DNA from: Streptomyces sp. B1I3
GTDB taxonomy: Bacteria > Actinomycetota > Actinomycetes > Streptomycetales > Streptomycetaceae
Direction: 5' to 3'
NCBI RefSeq assembly: GCF_030816615.1
Contig: NZ_JAUSYD010000001.1
Coordinates: 1-64,000 of the forward strand
Length of the DNA stretch: 64,000 bases
This document shows, one piece after another, positions 39,848 through 49,384 of this stretch; within the stretch, counting starts at the first letter, position 1; the number at the start of each line of letters is the position of its first letter. A program made the translations under genes and the position numbers. Under the pieces are notes generated by a model that made no database searches, was not told the origin of the DNA, and saw nothing but the letters and a program-made list of their open reading frames with translations.

Positions 39848-40244
39848 CCGGCAGGCCTCTCAAGGGCCGGGCGGCTTACGGGCGGCTGCGGCTTTCCGGG
39901 TTGGTTCCGGGGCATCTGCGGCGATCAGCCGGCTGTTCCCGACCATCAGCCGCTGGTTGGCGTTGCGGAGTGCCTGCATGGCGGCATGGCGGTCTCTGCC
40001 TGGCGGCCAGCTGCGAGTGCTGCGTCTCGTCGCTCGCGCGATTCCTCCATCTCCGTGTCGCGCAGCGAGCGGGCGTTCATCTGCGGCACGGCGACGAGGA
40101 CGGCCGTGCCGGCCTGATCTTCGCGGCGCCCGCCAGCCGGGCGCCGACCAGCACCGACTGGACTGGCCAGTCGGGCCAGGTCAGGAGCGTCTAAAACTGA
40201 CACACCCGCCCCCTTCCGCGGAACTCGAAGCCGGGACTCGTTGG
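39848..40244. other. no recognisable gene
   Basis: Several frames are open across these 400 bases but none has a ribosome-binding site or known motif. A leftward frame ending at 39946 (with LVAVPQMNARSLRDTEMEES) may be a decayed gene end. Confidence 0.4.
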
Positions 40245-41027
40245 TCATCGCAGTGACTGAACGGCGTAGAGGGCCCCGAAGGCTGCGGCGAGGGTGCCGA
40301 GGAGCAGGCGCAGGGCGGTCTCGGGCAGACGGGGCTGCAGGTGCGCCCCAAGGTATCCGCCGATCAGCCCGCCCAGGCCGCAGGCCAGCCCGAGGTACCA
40401 GTCGGGGGCGGCGTCCCCGGAGCCGGTCAGGGACAGCAGTGCGAAGGTCGCGGCGCCGACCACGGACGTGGCGAAGGTGGAGGCGAGGGCTGCCGGGGCG
40501 ACCTGTCTCACGGGCATGCCCCTGCCGACCAGGAGGGGGCCGAGGACGGAGCCGCCGCCGATTCCGTAGATCGCGCCGACGATGCCGACGGCCAGGGCCA
40601 GGCCGGTGAGGGTGCGGGGGGAGGGCTCCGCCGCCGGGGCGGGCAGGGCGGGCCGGAGGGTGCGGGCGATCAGCCATAGGCCGAGTGGCATCAGCAGTCC
40701 GGCGACGAGTAGGCGGAAGGCAGTGGGGCCGGGGACGGCGAAGACCCGGACCACGGTTCCGATGACCACTCCGGGCAGGGTGCCGATCACCAAGCGGCAG
40801 GTCAGCGGGCTGTTCAGCAGGCCCGCTCGGCGGTAGCGCAGCAGGGCGCCAGGCCCGGCCACCACGTTGTACAACAGGTTGGTGGGGGTGACTGCCGGAC
40901 TGGGTACGCCGAACACGCTCAGCTGCACGGGCAGCAGGAACACTGCACCCGACACCCCCACGGGCGCGGTCACCACGGCGATCATCAGGCCGACGGCCAG
41001 CCCGTACAGTTCCACCGACCCTGCCAC
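40245..41027 (-). CDS. TauE/SafE-family permease (probable sulfite or organosulfur exporter)
   Basis: 260 residues, about eight hydrophobic helices in two halves. Each half begins with the family's Gly-rich motif: VTAPVGVSGAVFLLPVQLSV and VGIVGAIYGIGGGSVLGPLL. Start GTG at 41027. TauE/SafE proteins move sulfite, sulfoacetate or related anions. The position beside the monooxygenase operon that would release sulfite is consistent with a detoxifying exporter, though it is separated by about 290 bases. Confidence 0.85.
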   Translation of the reverse strand: MAGSVELYGLAVGLMIAVVTAPVGVSGAVFLLPVQLSVFGVPSPAVTPTNLLYNVVAGPGALLRYRRAGLLNSPLTCRLVIGTLPGVVIGTVVRVFAVPGPTAFRLLVAGLLMPLGLWLIARTLRPALPAPAAEPSPRTLTGLALAVGIVGAIYGIGGGSVLGPLLVGRGMPVRQVAPAALASTFATSVVGAATFALLSLTGSGDAAPDWYLGLACGLGGLIGGYLGAHLQPRLPETALRLLLGTLAAAFGALYAVQSLR

Positions 41028-41312
41028 TTCCGCTCTCGGTCATTCGAACGTCCGCCCAGTATTGTCACCTCGCACTGGCGCCTCGTCGAAGGGTCTCCTG
41101 CCACCGAGCGGGAGCAGGGTGCCACGGTGGTGATGGATGGGGAGGCGCAGTCGACCTGCTTCCTGTGCGTCATCCCCCCTCGACGGTGTCGACGGCTGCG
41201 CGGAAAGGTGCCGTAGACCGGGGCTGGCGATACCAGGCCTGCCCGCCGGGACGGTCGGGCAGGCACGCGGACATGGCTGCCGCACGATCTCAGGAGCCGG
41301 GCCTCGACCGGC

Positions 41313-42440
41313 TCATCGGCGGTGCCACTCCTCTGCGAGGAGTTGGTAGGAGCGCACCCGGTCGGCGTGGTCGTGGGTGATGGTGGTGATGATCAGCTCG
41401 TCGGCGCCGGTGGCTTCCTGCAGTTGTTCGAGCTGGTCGGCGACGCGCCACGGGGAGCCGACGAACTGGGTGTCGACGCGGTCGGCGACCAGGGCCTGGT
41501 CCGCTTCGGTCCAGGCGTGGGCGCGGGCCTGCTCCGGGGTCGGGAAGGGGATGGCGCCCTCGGCGGTGCGGATGCTGCGGACCCACGGGCCGTAGCCGGT
41601 GGCCAGTTCCCGGGCGGTTTCGTCGTCCTCGGCGACGACGACGTCGGCGGAGACGCTGACGTAGGGCTTGTCGAGGTGGTCGGACGGCTGGAACGCGGCG
41701 CGGTAGCCCTCGGCCGCCTCCAGTACGGTGGCCGGGCTGACGTGGTAATTGGCCGCGAAGCGCAGGCCGTTGCGACCCGCGACGTCGGCACTCAGTCCGC
41801 CGCTGCTGCCGAGGATCCATACCTGCACCTCGGCGCCCTCGCCGGGGACGGCGTGCGCTTCGATCCCGTCCGCCGAGCGGTAGTCGCCGCGCAGGAGCGC
41901 GAGGATGTCGTCGACCTGATCGCCGTAGTCCTGGGGGTCGGCGCCGGGCTGGTGCAGGAGCTGCTGCTGGAGCTGGAAACGGGGCGAGCCGATCAGGTGC
42001 TCTGGGGAGAACCGTGGCGGGATCTTCAGACCGTTGGGGGCGCGCCCGTCGACGACCGGGGTCGTGGTCGGCCGGGGTCCTGCCGTCTGTCCGGGGGGAC
42101 GTCCGCCCGAGCGGCCGAGGCCCAGGTCGAGTCGCCCGGGGTGCAGGGCGTCGATCAGCCCGAACTCCTCGACGGTGGACAGGGCCGTGCGGTGACCGAG
42201 CTGTACGGCCCCGGATCCGATCCTGATCGTGGAGGTCGCGGAGGCGGTCAGGGCCAGCACGACGGCGGGAGAGGTCCCGGCCACGCCCGGGTTGAGGTGG
42301 TGCTCGGCGAACCAGTAGCGCGTGTAGCCGAGACGCTCGGTCTGCTGGGCGAGGTCGATGGTGTTGCGCAGCGCCTCTGCGGCGGTGGAGCCGGACGGGA
42401 CCGGGACGAGGTCGAGGACTCCGAGAGGGATGCCGGACAT
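41313..42440 (-). CDS. LLM flavin-dependent oxidoreductase (MsnO8-like)
   Basis: 375 residues from the ATG at 42440. [40 protein letters not shown] and [20 protein letters not shown] match the MsnO8/bacterial-luciferase group. [20 protein letters not shown] lines the flavin site. It probably uses FMNH2 and oxygen on a carbon-sulfur or similar substrate. It is the last gene of a four-gene LLM operon, 16 bases after the previous stop. Confidence 0.85.
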   Translation of the reverse strand: MSGIPLGVLDLVPVPSGSTAAEALRNTIDLAQQTERLGYTRYWFAEHHLNPGVAGTSPAVVLALTASATSTIRIGSGAVQLGHRTALSTVEEFGLIDALHPGRLDLGLGRSGGRPPGQTAGPRPTTTPVVDGRAPNGLKIPPRFSPEHLIGSPRFQLQQQLLHQPGADPQDYGDQVDDILALLRGDYRSADGIEAHAVPGEGAEVQVWILGSSGGLSADVAGRNGLRFAANYHVSPATVLEAAEGYRAAFQPSDHLDKPYVSVSADVVVAEDDETARELATGYGPWVRSIRTAEGAIPFPTPEQARAHAWTEADQALVADRVDTQFVGSPWRVADQLEQLQEATGADELIITTITHDHADRVRSYQLLAEEWHRR

Positions 42441-42456
42441 GGTCGGGTGTTGCTCC

Positions 42457-43608
42457 TCAGCGGTCGGTGGGCGCGGGTGCCGATGCGGACCCTGATGCGG
42501 ATGTGGATGCGGACACGGGCTCGGGCTCGGACACGGGCTCGGGCTCGGGCTCGGCGATGACCGGAGCCCAGGGGAACGGCGGATCAGGGATGTCGCGCCG
42601 CAGAACGGGGGCGATGTCGGACTGGAAGAGTTCGAGCGAGGCACGGTGCTGGGCGTGGGTGAGACCGCCTGCGTCGGCGTGCAGGTGGAGCACGCTGTGC
42701 CCGAACTGCTCGTGGTAGCGGTGCACTTTGTCGATCACCTGTTGAGGGCTGCCGATCAGCGCCGAGCTACGTTCGACGAAGTCCTCCAGGGTGGCGAACA
42801 CCGGCTCGACGCCCAGGCGTTTCTGGAAGGCGAGATAGCCCTCGAACACCGGCCGGTATGCGGCGATCGCTTGCTGTGAGGTGCGGGCCGCGTGGTAGCC
42901 GGCCGTCCCCGCGCCGACGACGGCCTGACCCGGGTCGTGGCCGTAGTGCTCCCATCGCTCCCGGTAGTAGCGGATGAGTTCGGCGTACGGCTCGATCGGG
43001 TGGGTGACGTTGGCCGAGAAGAGCGGATCTCCGTAGCGGGCGGCGAGTTCGACCGACTCCCGGCTGGTCGCGCTGCCGTGCCAGACCCGGATGGGTTGCT
43101 GGAGCGGTCTCGGCCACACCTCGGCGTCTGCCAGCTCGGGGCGGAAGCGCGGGGAGGCGCTCACCTTGTCCTGCCGCCAGATCCGGCGGAACAGCTCGTA
43201 GCTCTCGGCGTTGCGGTCCCACTGGTCCTCGGGAGTGACGTGGAACAGCTCTCGCTGGGCGGTGCCGTTGCCCTTGCCGATGATCAGGTCGAGACGGCCT
43301 GCGGACAGGTGATCCAGGGTCGCGTAGTCCTCGTACGCGCGTACCGGGTCGAGCAGGCTGAGGGTGGTGACGGAGGTGAACAGCCGGATCCGGGAGGTGA
43401 GCGCGGCGATGTGGCTGAGGACGACCGGTGGTGAGGAGGAGATGAACGGCCGCTCGTGGCGTTCGCCGACACCGAAGCCGTCGAATCCGAGTTCCTCGGC
43501 CAGCAGCGCGTTGTCGATCACCTCGCGGAAGCGTTCGTTGGTGGACTTCTGGACGCCGGTCACCGGATCCGGGGCGTGCACGATGAGGGTGATGGCCAGG
43601 AACTTCAC
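42457..43608 (-). CDS. LLM flavin-dependent oxidoreductase (CE1758-like) with low-complexity tail
   Basis: 383 residues. [40 protein letters not shown] and [20 protein letters not shown] place it in the CE1758-type FMN-dependent group. GTG at 43608 overlaps the previous stop. The last ~30 residues are a Pro-Glu then Ser-Ala run ([20 protein letters not shown]), encoded by hexamer repeats of GGGCTC and GATGCG at about 42,480-42,555, which is not part of the fold. Confidence 0.85.
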   Translation of the reverse strand: MKFLAITLIVHAPDPVTGVQKSTNERFREVIDNALLAEELGFDGFGVGERHERPFISSSPPVVLSHIAALTSRIRLFTSVTTLSLLDPVRAYEDYATLDHLSAGRLDLIIGKGNGTAQRELFHVTPEDQWDRNAESYELFRRIWRQDKVSASPRFRPELADAEVWPRPLQQPIRVWHGSATSRESVELAARYGDPLFSANVTHPIEPYAELIRYYRERWEHYGHDPGQAVVGAGTAGYHAARTSQQAIAAYRPVFEGYLAFQKRLGVEPVFATLEDFVERSSALIGSPQQVIDKVHRYHEQFGHSVLHLHADAGGLTHAQHRASLELFQSDIAPVLRRDIPDPPFPWAPVIAEPEPEPVSEPEPVSASTSASGSASAPAPTDR

Positions 43609-45017
43609 GACGCCGCCCGCCGGGTCTCCGGCTCCGCGCGCGTGTCGGGGTGTGCCAGGCCGAGGTGGTCGCGGAGCGTGGTGCCTGTGTAGTCGTGCCG
43701 GAACACACCGCGTTCCTGGAGCAGCGGGACGACGGTGTCGGCGAACTCGTCCAGGCCGCCGGGGGTGATGTGCGGGGCCAGGATGAAGCCGTCTGCTGCG
43801 TCCGCCTGGACGAAGGCGTTGATGGTCTCCGCCACGGTGGCCGGGGAGCCGATGAACGACTGCCGGCCGGTGGTCTCGATGACCAGTTCGCGGATCGACA
43901 GGTTCTCCGCTGCGGCGCGCTCGCGCCATTGCCTGGCGACGGCGAGCGGGTCGCGGAACATCCGGACGCTGGCCCGGCCGCGGGCGATGGTGTTCTCACC
44001 GGGGTCCGGGTCGATGTCGGGGAGCGGGCCGTCCGGGTCGTAGGCGGAGAGGTCTCGGTTCCAGACGTGTTCGAGGTACTTGATCGCGGTCTGGCCGCTG
44101 ACCTGTTGACGTCGTATCTCATGCGCCAGCTCCTGCGCCTCGGCGTCGGTGTGGCCGAGTACGAAGGTCGCCGCGGGGAGGATCAGCAGCTGGTCGTGGG
44201 TTCGGCCGTGGCGGGTCAGGCGTCCCTTGACGTCGGCGTAGAAGTCCCGGCCGGCCTTTGGGGTGCTGTGCCGGCTGAAGATGGCGTCGGCGCTGGAGGC
44301 GGCGAATTCGCGGCCCTCGTCGGAGTCACCGGCCTGGAAGATCACAGGGCGGCCCTGCGGGCTGCGCGGGACGTCGAACTGGCCGGCGATGTCGAAGTGC
44401 TGTCCTTGGTGGACGAAGGCTCCGGCCTGCGCGTCCTTCAGGAAGATGCCGGACTCTTGGTCGGTGACGATTTCGTCGCCGTGCCAGGAGTCGAACAGCT
44501 CGGTGGCGGTGGACAGGAACTCCTTAGCCCTGGAGTAGCGCTGGTCCTGCGGGAGGAAGCCGCCGCGTCGGAAGTTCTCGCCGGTGAAGGCGTCCCAGGA
44601 GGTGACGACGTTCCAGGCGGCGCGTCCGCCGGAGAGGTGGTCCAGGCTGGCGAACTGGCGGGCCACCTCGTAGGGCTCGTTGAAGGTGGAGTTGATGGTG
44701 CCGGTCAGGCCGAGGTGTTCGGTGACGGCGGCGAGCGCGGCGAGGACGGTGAAGGTGTCGGGGCGGCCGACGACGTCCAAGTCATAGATCTGGCCGCTCT
44801 GTTCGCGCAGCCTCAGCCCTTCGGCGAGGAACAGGAAGTCGAACTTGGCTCGTTCGGCGGTCCGTGCGAAGTGCGCGAACGAGCTGAACTCGATGTGGCT
44901 GCCCGCCTGCGGGTCACTCCACACGGTGGTGTTGTTGACGCCGGGGAAATGGGCCGCGAGATGGATCTGCTTCAGGGGTTTGCCCGTGGTCGCCTTGCTC
45001 GTGATCGGCTTGCTCAT
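43605..45017 (-). CDS. NtaA/DmoA-family FMN-dependent monooxygenase
   Basis: 470 residues, the full length for the NtaA/SnaA/DszA group. FDFLFLAEGLRLREQSGQIY, TFNEPYEVARQFASLDHLSG, GRAAWNVVTSWDAFTGENFR, and PQGRPVIFQAGDSDEGREFA are conserved landmarks. Relatives oxidise nitrilotriacetate, dimethyl sulfide or sulfones with FMNH2 from a separate reductase. The SsuE-type reductase at 48.7 kb is a candidate supplier. Second gene of the operon, 21 bases after the first. Confidence 0.9.
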   Translation of the reverse strand: MSKPITSKATTGKPLKQIHLAAHFPGVNNTTVWSDPQAGSHIEFSSFAHFARTAERAKFDFLFLAEGLRLREQSGQIYDLDVVGRPDTFTVLAALAAVTEHLGLTGTINSTFNEPYEVARQFASLDHLSGGRAAWNVVTSWDAFTGENFRRGGFLPQDQRYSRAKEFLSTATELFDSWHGDEIVTDQESGIFLKDAQAGAFVHQGQHFDIAGQFDVPRSPQGRPVIFQAGDSDEGREFAASSADAIFSRHSTPKAGRDFYADVKGRLTRHGRTHDQLLILPAATFVLGHTDAEAQELAHEIRRQQVSGQTAIKYLEHVWNRDLSAYDPDGPLPDIDPDPGENTIARGRASVRMFRDPLAVARQWRERAAAENLSIRELVIETTGRQSFIGSPATVAETINAFVQADAADGFILAPHITPGGLDEFADTVVPLLQERGVFRHDYTGTTLRDHLGLAHPDTRAEPETRRAAS

Positions 45018-45038
45018 GGTCGTACGGCTCCTCCGGCC

Positions 45039-46241
45039 TCAGGCAGCGGCGTAGCGGTTTGTGGGGTGGGCGAGTCCGAGCAGCCCGCGCAGGGTGTCCG
45101 CCTCGTAGGCGTTCCGGAAGGCGCCTCGGCGCTGGAGTTCGGGCACCAGGCCCCGTGTGACCTGCTCCAGGTCGTGACCGATCGCTCCGGGACGCAGCCG
45201 GAAGCCGTTCAGGCCGGCCCGGCGCCACTCCAGCAGGAGGTCCGCCAGTTGCCCGGGTGTACCCGTGAACACCTCAGCGTCGCTCGTGTACGTGTGGCCG
45301 GCCAGGCCGTCCAGGTGGGCCTTGCGGTCCTCGGCCGCGGCGGGATCGTCGTCCAGGAACACGGCCAGGTCACCGAAGATGTGCAGTGGCTCCTCCGCCC
45401 GCCCTGCCTCAGCCTGGGCGGCACGGATTTCGGCGATGACGGCGCGAGTCTGGTCGGTGTCGTGCGGGGTGACGTAACCGATGTCGGCCGAACGGCCCAC
45501 CAGTTGATACGGCACGCTCTGGTGCGCGAGCGCGCTGACGATGGGCTGTCCCTGCGGCGGCCGAGGGGTGATCGAGGGGCCCTTGACGCTGAAGTGCCTG
45601 CCCTCGAAGTCGATGTAGTGCAGCTTGTCGCGGTCGATGAACCGCCCGGTGGCGACATCGCGGATCTCCGCGTCGTCCTCCCAGCTGTCCCACAGGCGGC
45701 GCACCACCTCGATGTGGTCGGCGGCCTCCTCGAAGAGCTCATCGATCAGTTCGCGGCCGTCCGGGGTGTCCCGGTCGTCGAAGCGGAGACGTGGGAGGGC
45801 ACGGCGGCCAAAGTGCGCGGCCTCGTTCTGCCGTGCCGACACCTGGACGCGCAGGCCCGCGCGACCGGCGCTGACGTAGTCCAGGGTGGCGATCGCCTTG
45901 GATATGTGGAACGGCTCGGTGTGGGTGGCGACCACGGTCGGCACGAGCCCGATGTGCCGCGTCAGCGGTGCGACCCGGGCGGCGACGAGCACCGCGTCCA
46001 GTCGGCCCCGCACCTGGTCGGTGCGTCCGTCCGGCTCCGTGAGGTGCGAGGACTGCAGCCCGAGCGAGTCCTCGAACGTAACGAAGTCGAGCAGGCCGTG
46101 TTCGGCCTCGGTCACGAGGTCGGCCCAGTAGCCGGCGGTGAACAGGTCGTGGGGCCGGGCGTCCGGCTCGCGCCATGCAGCTGGGTGCCAGCCGGTGCCG
46201 TCCAGCGCCACGGCAAGGTGGAGAGGGGGATGTGCGGACAT
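45039..46241 (-). CDS. LLM flavin-dependent oxidoreductase
   Basis: 400 residues. LLDFVTFEDSLGLQSSHLTE, FHISKAIATLDYVSAGRAGL and GYVTPHDTDQTRAVIAEIRA are LLM landmarks; WDSWEDDAEIRDVATGRFID recurs in NtaA-like proteins. First gene of the leftward operon. The leader peptide ORF lies 70 bases upstream, so its expression is probably set by attenuation. The substrate is not known. Confidence 0.85.
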   Translation of the reverse strand: MSAHPPLHLAVALDGTGWHPAAWREPDARPHDLFTAGYWADLVTEAEHGLLDFVTFEDSLGLQSSHLTEPDGRTDQVRGRLDAVLVAARVAPLTRHIGLVPTVVATHTEPFHISKAIATLDYVSAGRAGLRVQVSARQNEAAHFGRRALPRLRFDDRDTPDGRELIDELFEEAADHIEVVRRLWDSWEDDAEIRDVATGRFIDRDKLHYIDFEGRHFSVKGPSITPRPPQGQPIVSALAHQSVPYQLVGRSADIGYVTPHDTDQTRAVIAEIRAAQAEAGRAEEPLHIFGDLAVFLDDDPAAAEDRKAHLDGLAGHTYTSDAEVFTGTPGQLADLLLEWRRAGLNGFRLRPGAIGHDLEQVTRGLVPELQRRGAFRNAYEADTLRGLLGLAHPTNRYAAA

Positions 46242-46311
46242 GAGGAGGGTGCCTTCCTGGTCGACCGTATGTGATCACCGGCCCTGATGCGGCCCAGCGG
46301 CGAGGAACAGG

Positions 46312-46440
46312 TCAGGAACAACAGAGGGCGCCGGCCACCCGTTGCAGGTCGATGTGGGGCCGGGAGTACAGGCGGACGCAGCCATGCTCGGCGCGAAGCC
46401 CGACAGCGAGGACGAGCACGCGGGAAACGGGGGGCAACAC
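46312..46440 (-). promoter_or_regulatory. leader peptide ORF 1 (putative cysteine attenuator)
   Basis: A 42-codon ORF, GTG at 46440 placed five bases after GGAGG, ending SRPHIDLQRVAGALCCS. The H-I-D-L core and terminal Cys pair match the actinobacterial leader peptides found before sulfur genes. It precedes the four-gene LLM operon by 70 bases. Ribosome stalling on the Cys codons when cysteine is short is the expected control; the stem downstream (GGCC at 46280-46283 and 46291-46294) is weak. Confidence 0.7.
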
Positions 46441-46525
46441 CGTCACCTCCGCTCTTCCGGCCGCTTGTCCTGCTCCGAACGGGCCCTGCCGTGCTGCGGC
46501 ACGGCAGGGCCCCTGTCGTCGCAGG

Positions 46526-47485
46526 CTAGACGGATCCGGACGGACGAAGGTGGAGGGCGTGTTGCGGTTCCATGAAGCCGCCCGGACAGTGCTGGGCGGG
46601 CTGGGCGGCGGCCCCGTCCACGATGTGTACGGGCCAGTCCAGGATCTGCACGGCCGCCCCTGCGGCCTCCAGCCCTTGGCAGGGGGCATGGTGTCGGCGG
46701 GCGATGCCGTCCAGGTCGAGGTGGGTGCCGAAGGCGGGGTGGGCGGCCAGCCGCTGTGCGTAGGCCCACAGGTGCGGATGGTCGGCGATGTGGTGGACCG
46801 CGGCGGCGTCCAGGTGCAGACGGTGCACGGTGTCGAGTTGCACCAGGGTTACCCACAACTGCACGTCGGCGGCGGTCATTTCGTCGCCCAGGATGAAGTC
46901 CTGGTGGGCGAGCCGCCACTCCAGTGAGCTCAGAGCGCGGAGCAGGGAACTGAGGTGAGTCTGCCGCGTCGCGGCGTCGGCGCCGGCCTGCCCGGCATGC
47001 TGTGCGGCTTCATTGACGCGGTACTCGCAAAGGCGTCCGACGGCCTCGATCTCCTCCTCCGCGCCGTGTGGGTAGAGGGCGGGCCGGCCGGAGCCGTCAC
47101 CACCGAAGTGCCGGGCCAGGTCCCGGAGGATGCCCGGCGTGTCCGTGCTGACGATCCGCCCCGTCCAGTCGTCGCTCAGCACCGGTGCGGCGGCCGGTCC
47201 GGGATGCCGGTGTGAACTGGCCTCGTACAACGGGCGCAGAGCGCAGTGACCGCCGTCGGGGCTGTCGGGCACTGCCGGCAACAGTGCCACCGGGAGGGTC
47301 TCTCCCAGGCCGAGCAGGCTGTGGGTGATGGCGATCCGCAGACAGTGGGGGCAGGACAGCGAGAGGTGGAGGCGGTAACGGCGCGACGCGGCGTAGTAGC
47401 CACTGCTCGCGTCACAGCCGATCCTTCCCCGGAACGACGGCGAAGAGGGGAGGGAGGGCACGGTGGGCAGGGGTGCGGCGGGCAT
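46526..47485 (-). CDS. glutathione S-transferase-fold protein (glutathionyl-hydroquinone-reductase-like)
   Basis: 319 residues. RYRLHLSLSCPHCLRIAITH carries the N-terminal thioredoxin-fold CPxC motif; GHR enzymes usually have CPW. APVLSDDWTGRIVSTDTPGI is the conserved cis-Pro/Ser-Thr region. The C-terminal helical half includes EWRLAHQDFILGDEMTAADV, the N-capping box. ATG at 47485 has GGGAG upstream. Actinomycetes use mycothiol, so the thiol partner is uncertain. It follows leader peptide 2, linking it to sulfur control. Confidence 0.8.
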   Translation of the reverse strand: MPAAPLPTVPSLPSSPSFRGRIGCDASSGYYAASRRYRLHLSLSCPHCLRIAITHSLLGLGETLPVALLPAVPDSPDGGHCALRPLYEASSHRHPGPAAAPVLSDDWTGRIVSTDTPGILRDLARHFGGDGSGRPALYPHGAEEEIEAVGRLCEYRVNEAAQHAGQAGADAATRQTHLSSLLRALSSLEWRLAHQDFILGDEMTAADVQLWVTLVQLDTVHRLHLDAAAVHHIADHPHLWAYAQRLAAHPAFGTHLDLDGIARRHHAPCQGLEAAGAAVQILDWPVHIVDGAAAQPAQHCPGGFMEPQHALHLRPSGSV

Positions 47486-47622
47486 ATGTCTCCCAGGGTC
47501 CGGGTTCGGCTTCTGGTTCTCTTCAGGTGCGGTGGGCGGCGCACGTGGGGTGATGGGCGCGCAGCGGCGTCGGCGCGTACCCGTACCCGGCGGGGATGCG
47601 GTGCCGACGGGCACCGCCGGTG

Positions 47623-47748
47623 TCAGCGCAGAGGGTTCGCCGCGCTGCAGACACGCAGGAGATCGATGTGACGGCGGGAGGTCAGCAGGAGAGGCGACCG
47701 TCCCGCGCGCACGGCGCGGTCGGCGGGCGGCTCCAGACGCTCCATCAT
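47623..47748 (-). promoter_or_regulatory. leader peptide ORF 2 (putative cysteine attenuator)
   Basis: A 41-codon ORF with ATG at 47748, or at 47745, after GGTAGGAA. It ends LLTSRRHIDLLRVCSAANPL-R. The RRHIDL core is the family signature; here a single Cys lies in the VCSAA part. It precedes the GST-fold gene by 138 bases. A promoter CTGACA / TAGTGA (about 18 apart) just upstream would give a very short 5' leader. Confidence 0.7.
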
Positions 47749-47769
47749 TTCCTACCAGTTCACTAGGAA
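47748..47769. promoter_or_regulatory. shared TTTCC...ACTAGGAA element, copy 1
   Basis: TTTCC followed by eight to nine variable bases and ACTAGGAA, forming an interrupted palindrome TTCCTA/TAGGAA at 47749-47754 and 47764-47769. It covers the start region of leader 2. A copy matching at about 17 of 22 bases lies at 56649-56670. Confidence 0.45.
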
Positions 47770-47860
47770 TCTCTCCTTCGGAGTGTCAGGCGGTCTTCGT
47801 GTCACGTCAAGAGGGCCTCACCGTGTATCGCCCGGCGTCTCACATGATGGGAGGAGAGCG

Positions 47861-48262
47861 CTACGCCGCGCGGTCTGTCTCGCAGGAGGCGAGCAGGGCG
47901 CGCACGGCCTCGGCGGCGGCACCGGTCAGGGAGGGAGCGGAGCCCGTCGCGCGAGGGCACCGAGCCGGACGGGCGAAACCGCGGGGAGGTCCCGGCGTGG
48001 GGTGAGCCCGTCGGGGTACTGCCCGCCGGGGACTGCGAGGAGCGCGGCACCGAGCCCGGATCGGGCCGCGTCCAGGAGGCCGGCGAGGTATGCGGCCTCG
48101 GCGACCACGGTGGCCGGAGTGCCACGGACGGCCAGTTCGGTGAGAGCGCGACGGCGGATGACGCACGGCGCGTTGACGGCGACCAGCGGCAGCGGGCCGG
48201 CGGCGGGCGGCTTCCAGCAGGGGGCGCCGTGGGCGGTGAACCGGGTCTTGCGGCCGTCGCGC
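47861..48262 (-). pseudogene. LysR-type regulator, C-terminal fragment
   Basis: Reads GAPCWKPPAAGPLPLVAVNA, PCVIRRRALTELAVRGTPAT and LDAARSGLGAALLAVPGGQY, the end of a LysR effector domain. One base appears lost near 47,935 so that the end (SLTGAAAEAVRALLASCE) is in another frame. The DNA-binding half is gone; the fragment is fused to a broken ssuD-like gene. Confidence 0.65.
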
Positions 48263-48703
48263 TCGAGGAACTCGTCCGTGCGGGCGTAGCGGGCGTCCTT
48301 GTCGAGGAAGTCGCCGTAGGCGCGCTGCTCACGGCTCTCCCCGCCCGTGACCACGTTGAGCAGCAGCCGGCCGCCGGTCTGCCGCTGGAAGGTGGACGCC
48401 ATCTGCGCGGCGAGCGTGGGAGAGACGAAGCCGGGCCTGAAGGCGACCAGGAACTTCAGCCGCTCGGTGTGCCGGCTGACCATGGCGGTGGTCAGCCAGG
48501 CGTGCTCGCACCAGGCTCCGGTGGGGGTCAGCACGCCTGTGAAGCCCAGATGCTCGGCGGCGCGGGCGATCTGGGTGAGGTAGCCGATGCTCGGCGGCCG
48601 GTCACCGCCGGCTGCGGTGACCGGTTGCCGTGGCCGCCGACGACGACATGACGGCTGTCGCCTCGCCGTTGGTGGGCAGGAACCAGTGGAAGGTGAGGCT
48701 CAC
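48255..48703 (-). pseudogene. SsuD-like alkanesulfonate monooxygenase, 5' fragment
   Basis: GTG at 48703 (AAGGG upstream) gives SLTFHWFLPTNGEATAV. After a shift near 48,630 it continues SIGYLTQIARAAEHLGFTGV, LTPTGAWCEHAWLTTAMVSR and RLLLNVVTGGESREQRAYGD. This is the N-terminal third of SsuD. At about 48,260 it runs in frame into the LysR fragment, an apparent deletion joint. The SsuE-type gene directly upstream survives. Confidence 0.75.
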
Positions 48704-48731
48704 GCCTTTCCCTTGTCGTCGGCGGTCACGG

Positions 48732-49298
48732 TCAAGCGGCTCGTCCGGCGGCCGCCTGCAGGGCCGTACGGCTGCCGAGGGCTCCGGAGAACTGGTCGAC
48801 GACCTGTGCGAGGGCCTCGGCGGGGCCCGGCGCGACGGTCAGGGTGCCGTCGACGCCCACCGCGAGGTCCTTGTCGAGCGTGAACCAGCCCTGGACGATG
48901 TGCGCGGCGCCCATTGAACTGAGCACCGGGCGCAGCGCGTAGTCGATCGCCAGGACATGCGCCGTACTCCCGCCGGTCGCCAGCGGGAGGACCGTCTTGC
49001 CGACCAGGCCGTACTGCGGCAGCAGGTCCAGCAGGGACTTCAGCAGCCCGGAATAGGCGGCCTTGTAGACGGGCGTGCCGATCACGACCCCGTCGGCGCG
49101 GGCGAACAGTTCGGTCGCCTCGACGATCGCCGGGTGCCGGAAGTCGGCGCCGAGCAGGGCCTCGGCGGGGATGGTGCGGACGTCCAGGGGGATCACCTCG
49201 TGTCCCTGTGCCGTGAGCCGCGCATCCAGGTGGCGCAGCAGGCGGGCGGTACGGGAGGTGGCGGAGGGGCTTCCGGAGACGGACAGGACGGTGGCCAT
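48732..49298 (-). CDS. ssuE: NADPH-dependent FMN reductase (SsuE/MsuE type)
   Basis: 188 residues. LSVSGSPSATSRTARLLRHL is the FMN phosphate loop, GVVIGTPVYKAAYSGLLKSL is the flavodoxin-fold signature, and LPLATGGSTAHVLAIDYALR follows. It supplies FMNH2 to SsuD/LLM monooxygenases. ATG at 49298 has AAGGG upstream. It lies just upstream of the ssuD fragment in the same direction, so the original operon was ssuE-ssuD. Confidence 0.85.
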   Translation of the reverse strand: MATVLSVSGSPSATSRTARLLRHLDARLTAQGHEVIPLDVRTIPAEALLGADFRHPAIVEATELFARADGVVIGTPVYKAAYSGLLKSLLDLLPQYGLVGKTVLPLATGGSTAHVLAIDYALRPVLSSMGAAHIVQGWFTLDKDLAVGVDGTLTVAPGPAEALAQVVDQFSGALGSRTALQAAAGRAA

Positions 49299-49384
49299 TG
49301 CGGACCCTTCGGGAGCGAGAGGTATGCGTGGGACTGGTGCCGGGCCGCGTACCACGGCGTACTGCGGCCCCGCGTCCTCGGCGG

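Noticed and set aside
39946..40248. Leftward 100-codon frame overlapping the end of the TauE/SafE gene
   Set aside because: No ribosome-binding site and no recognisable domain; part overlaps a well-supported gene.
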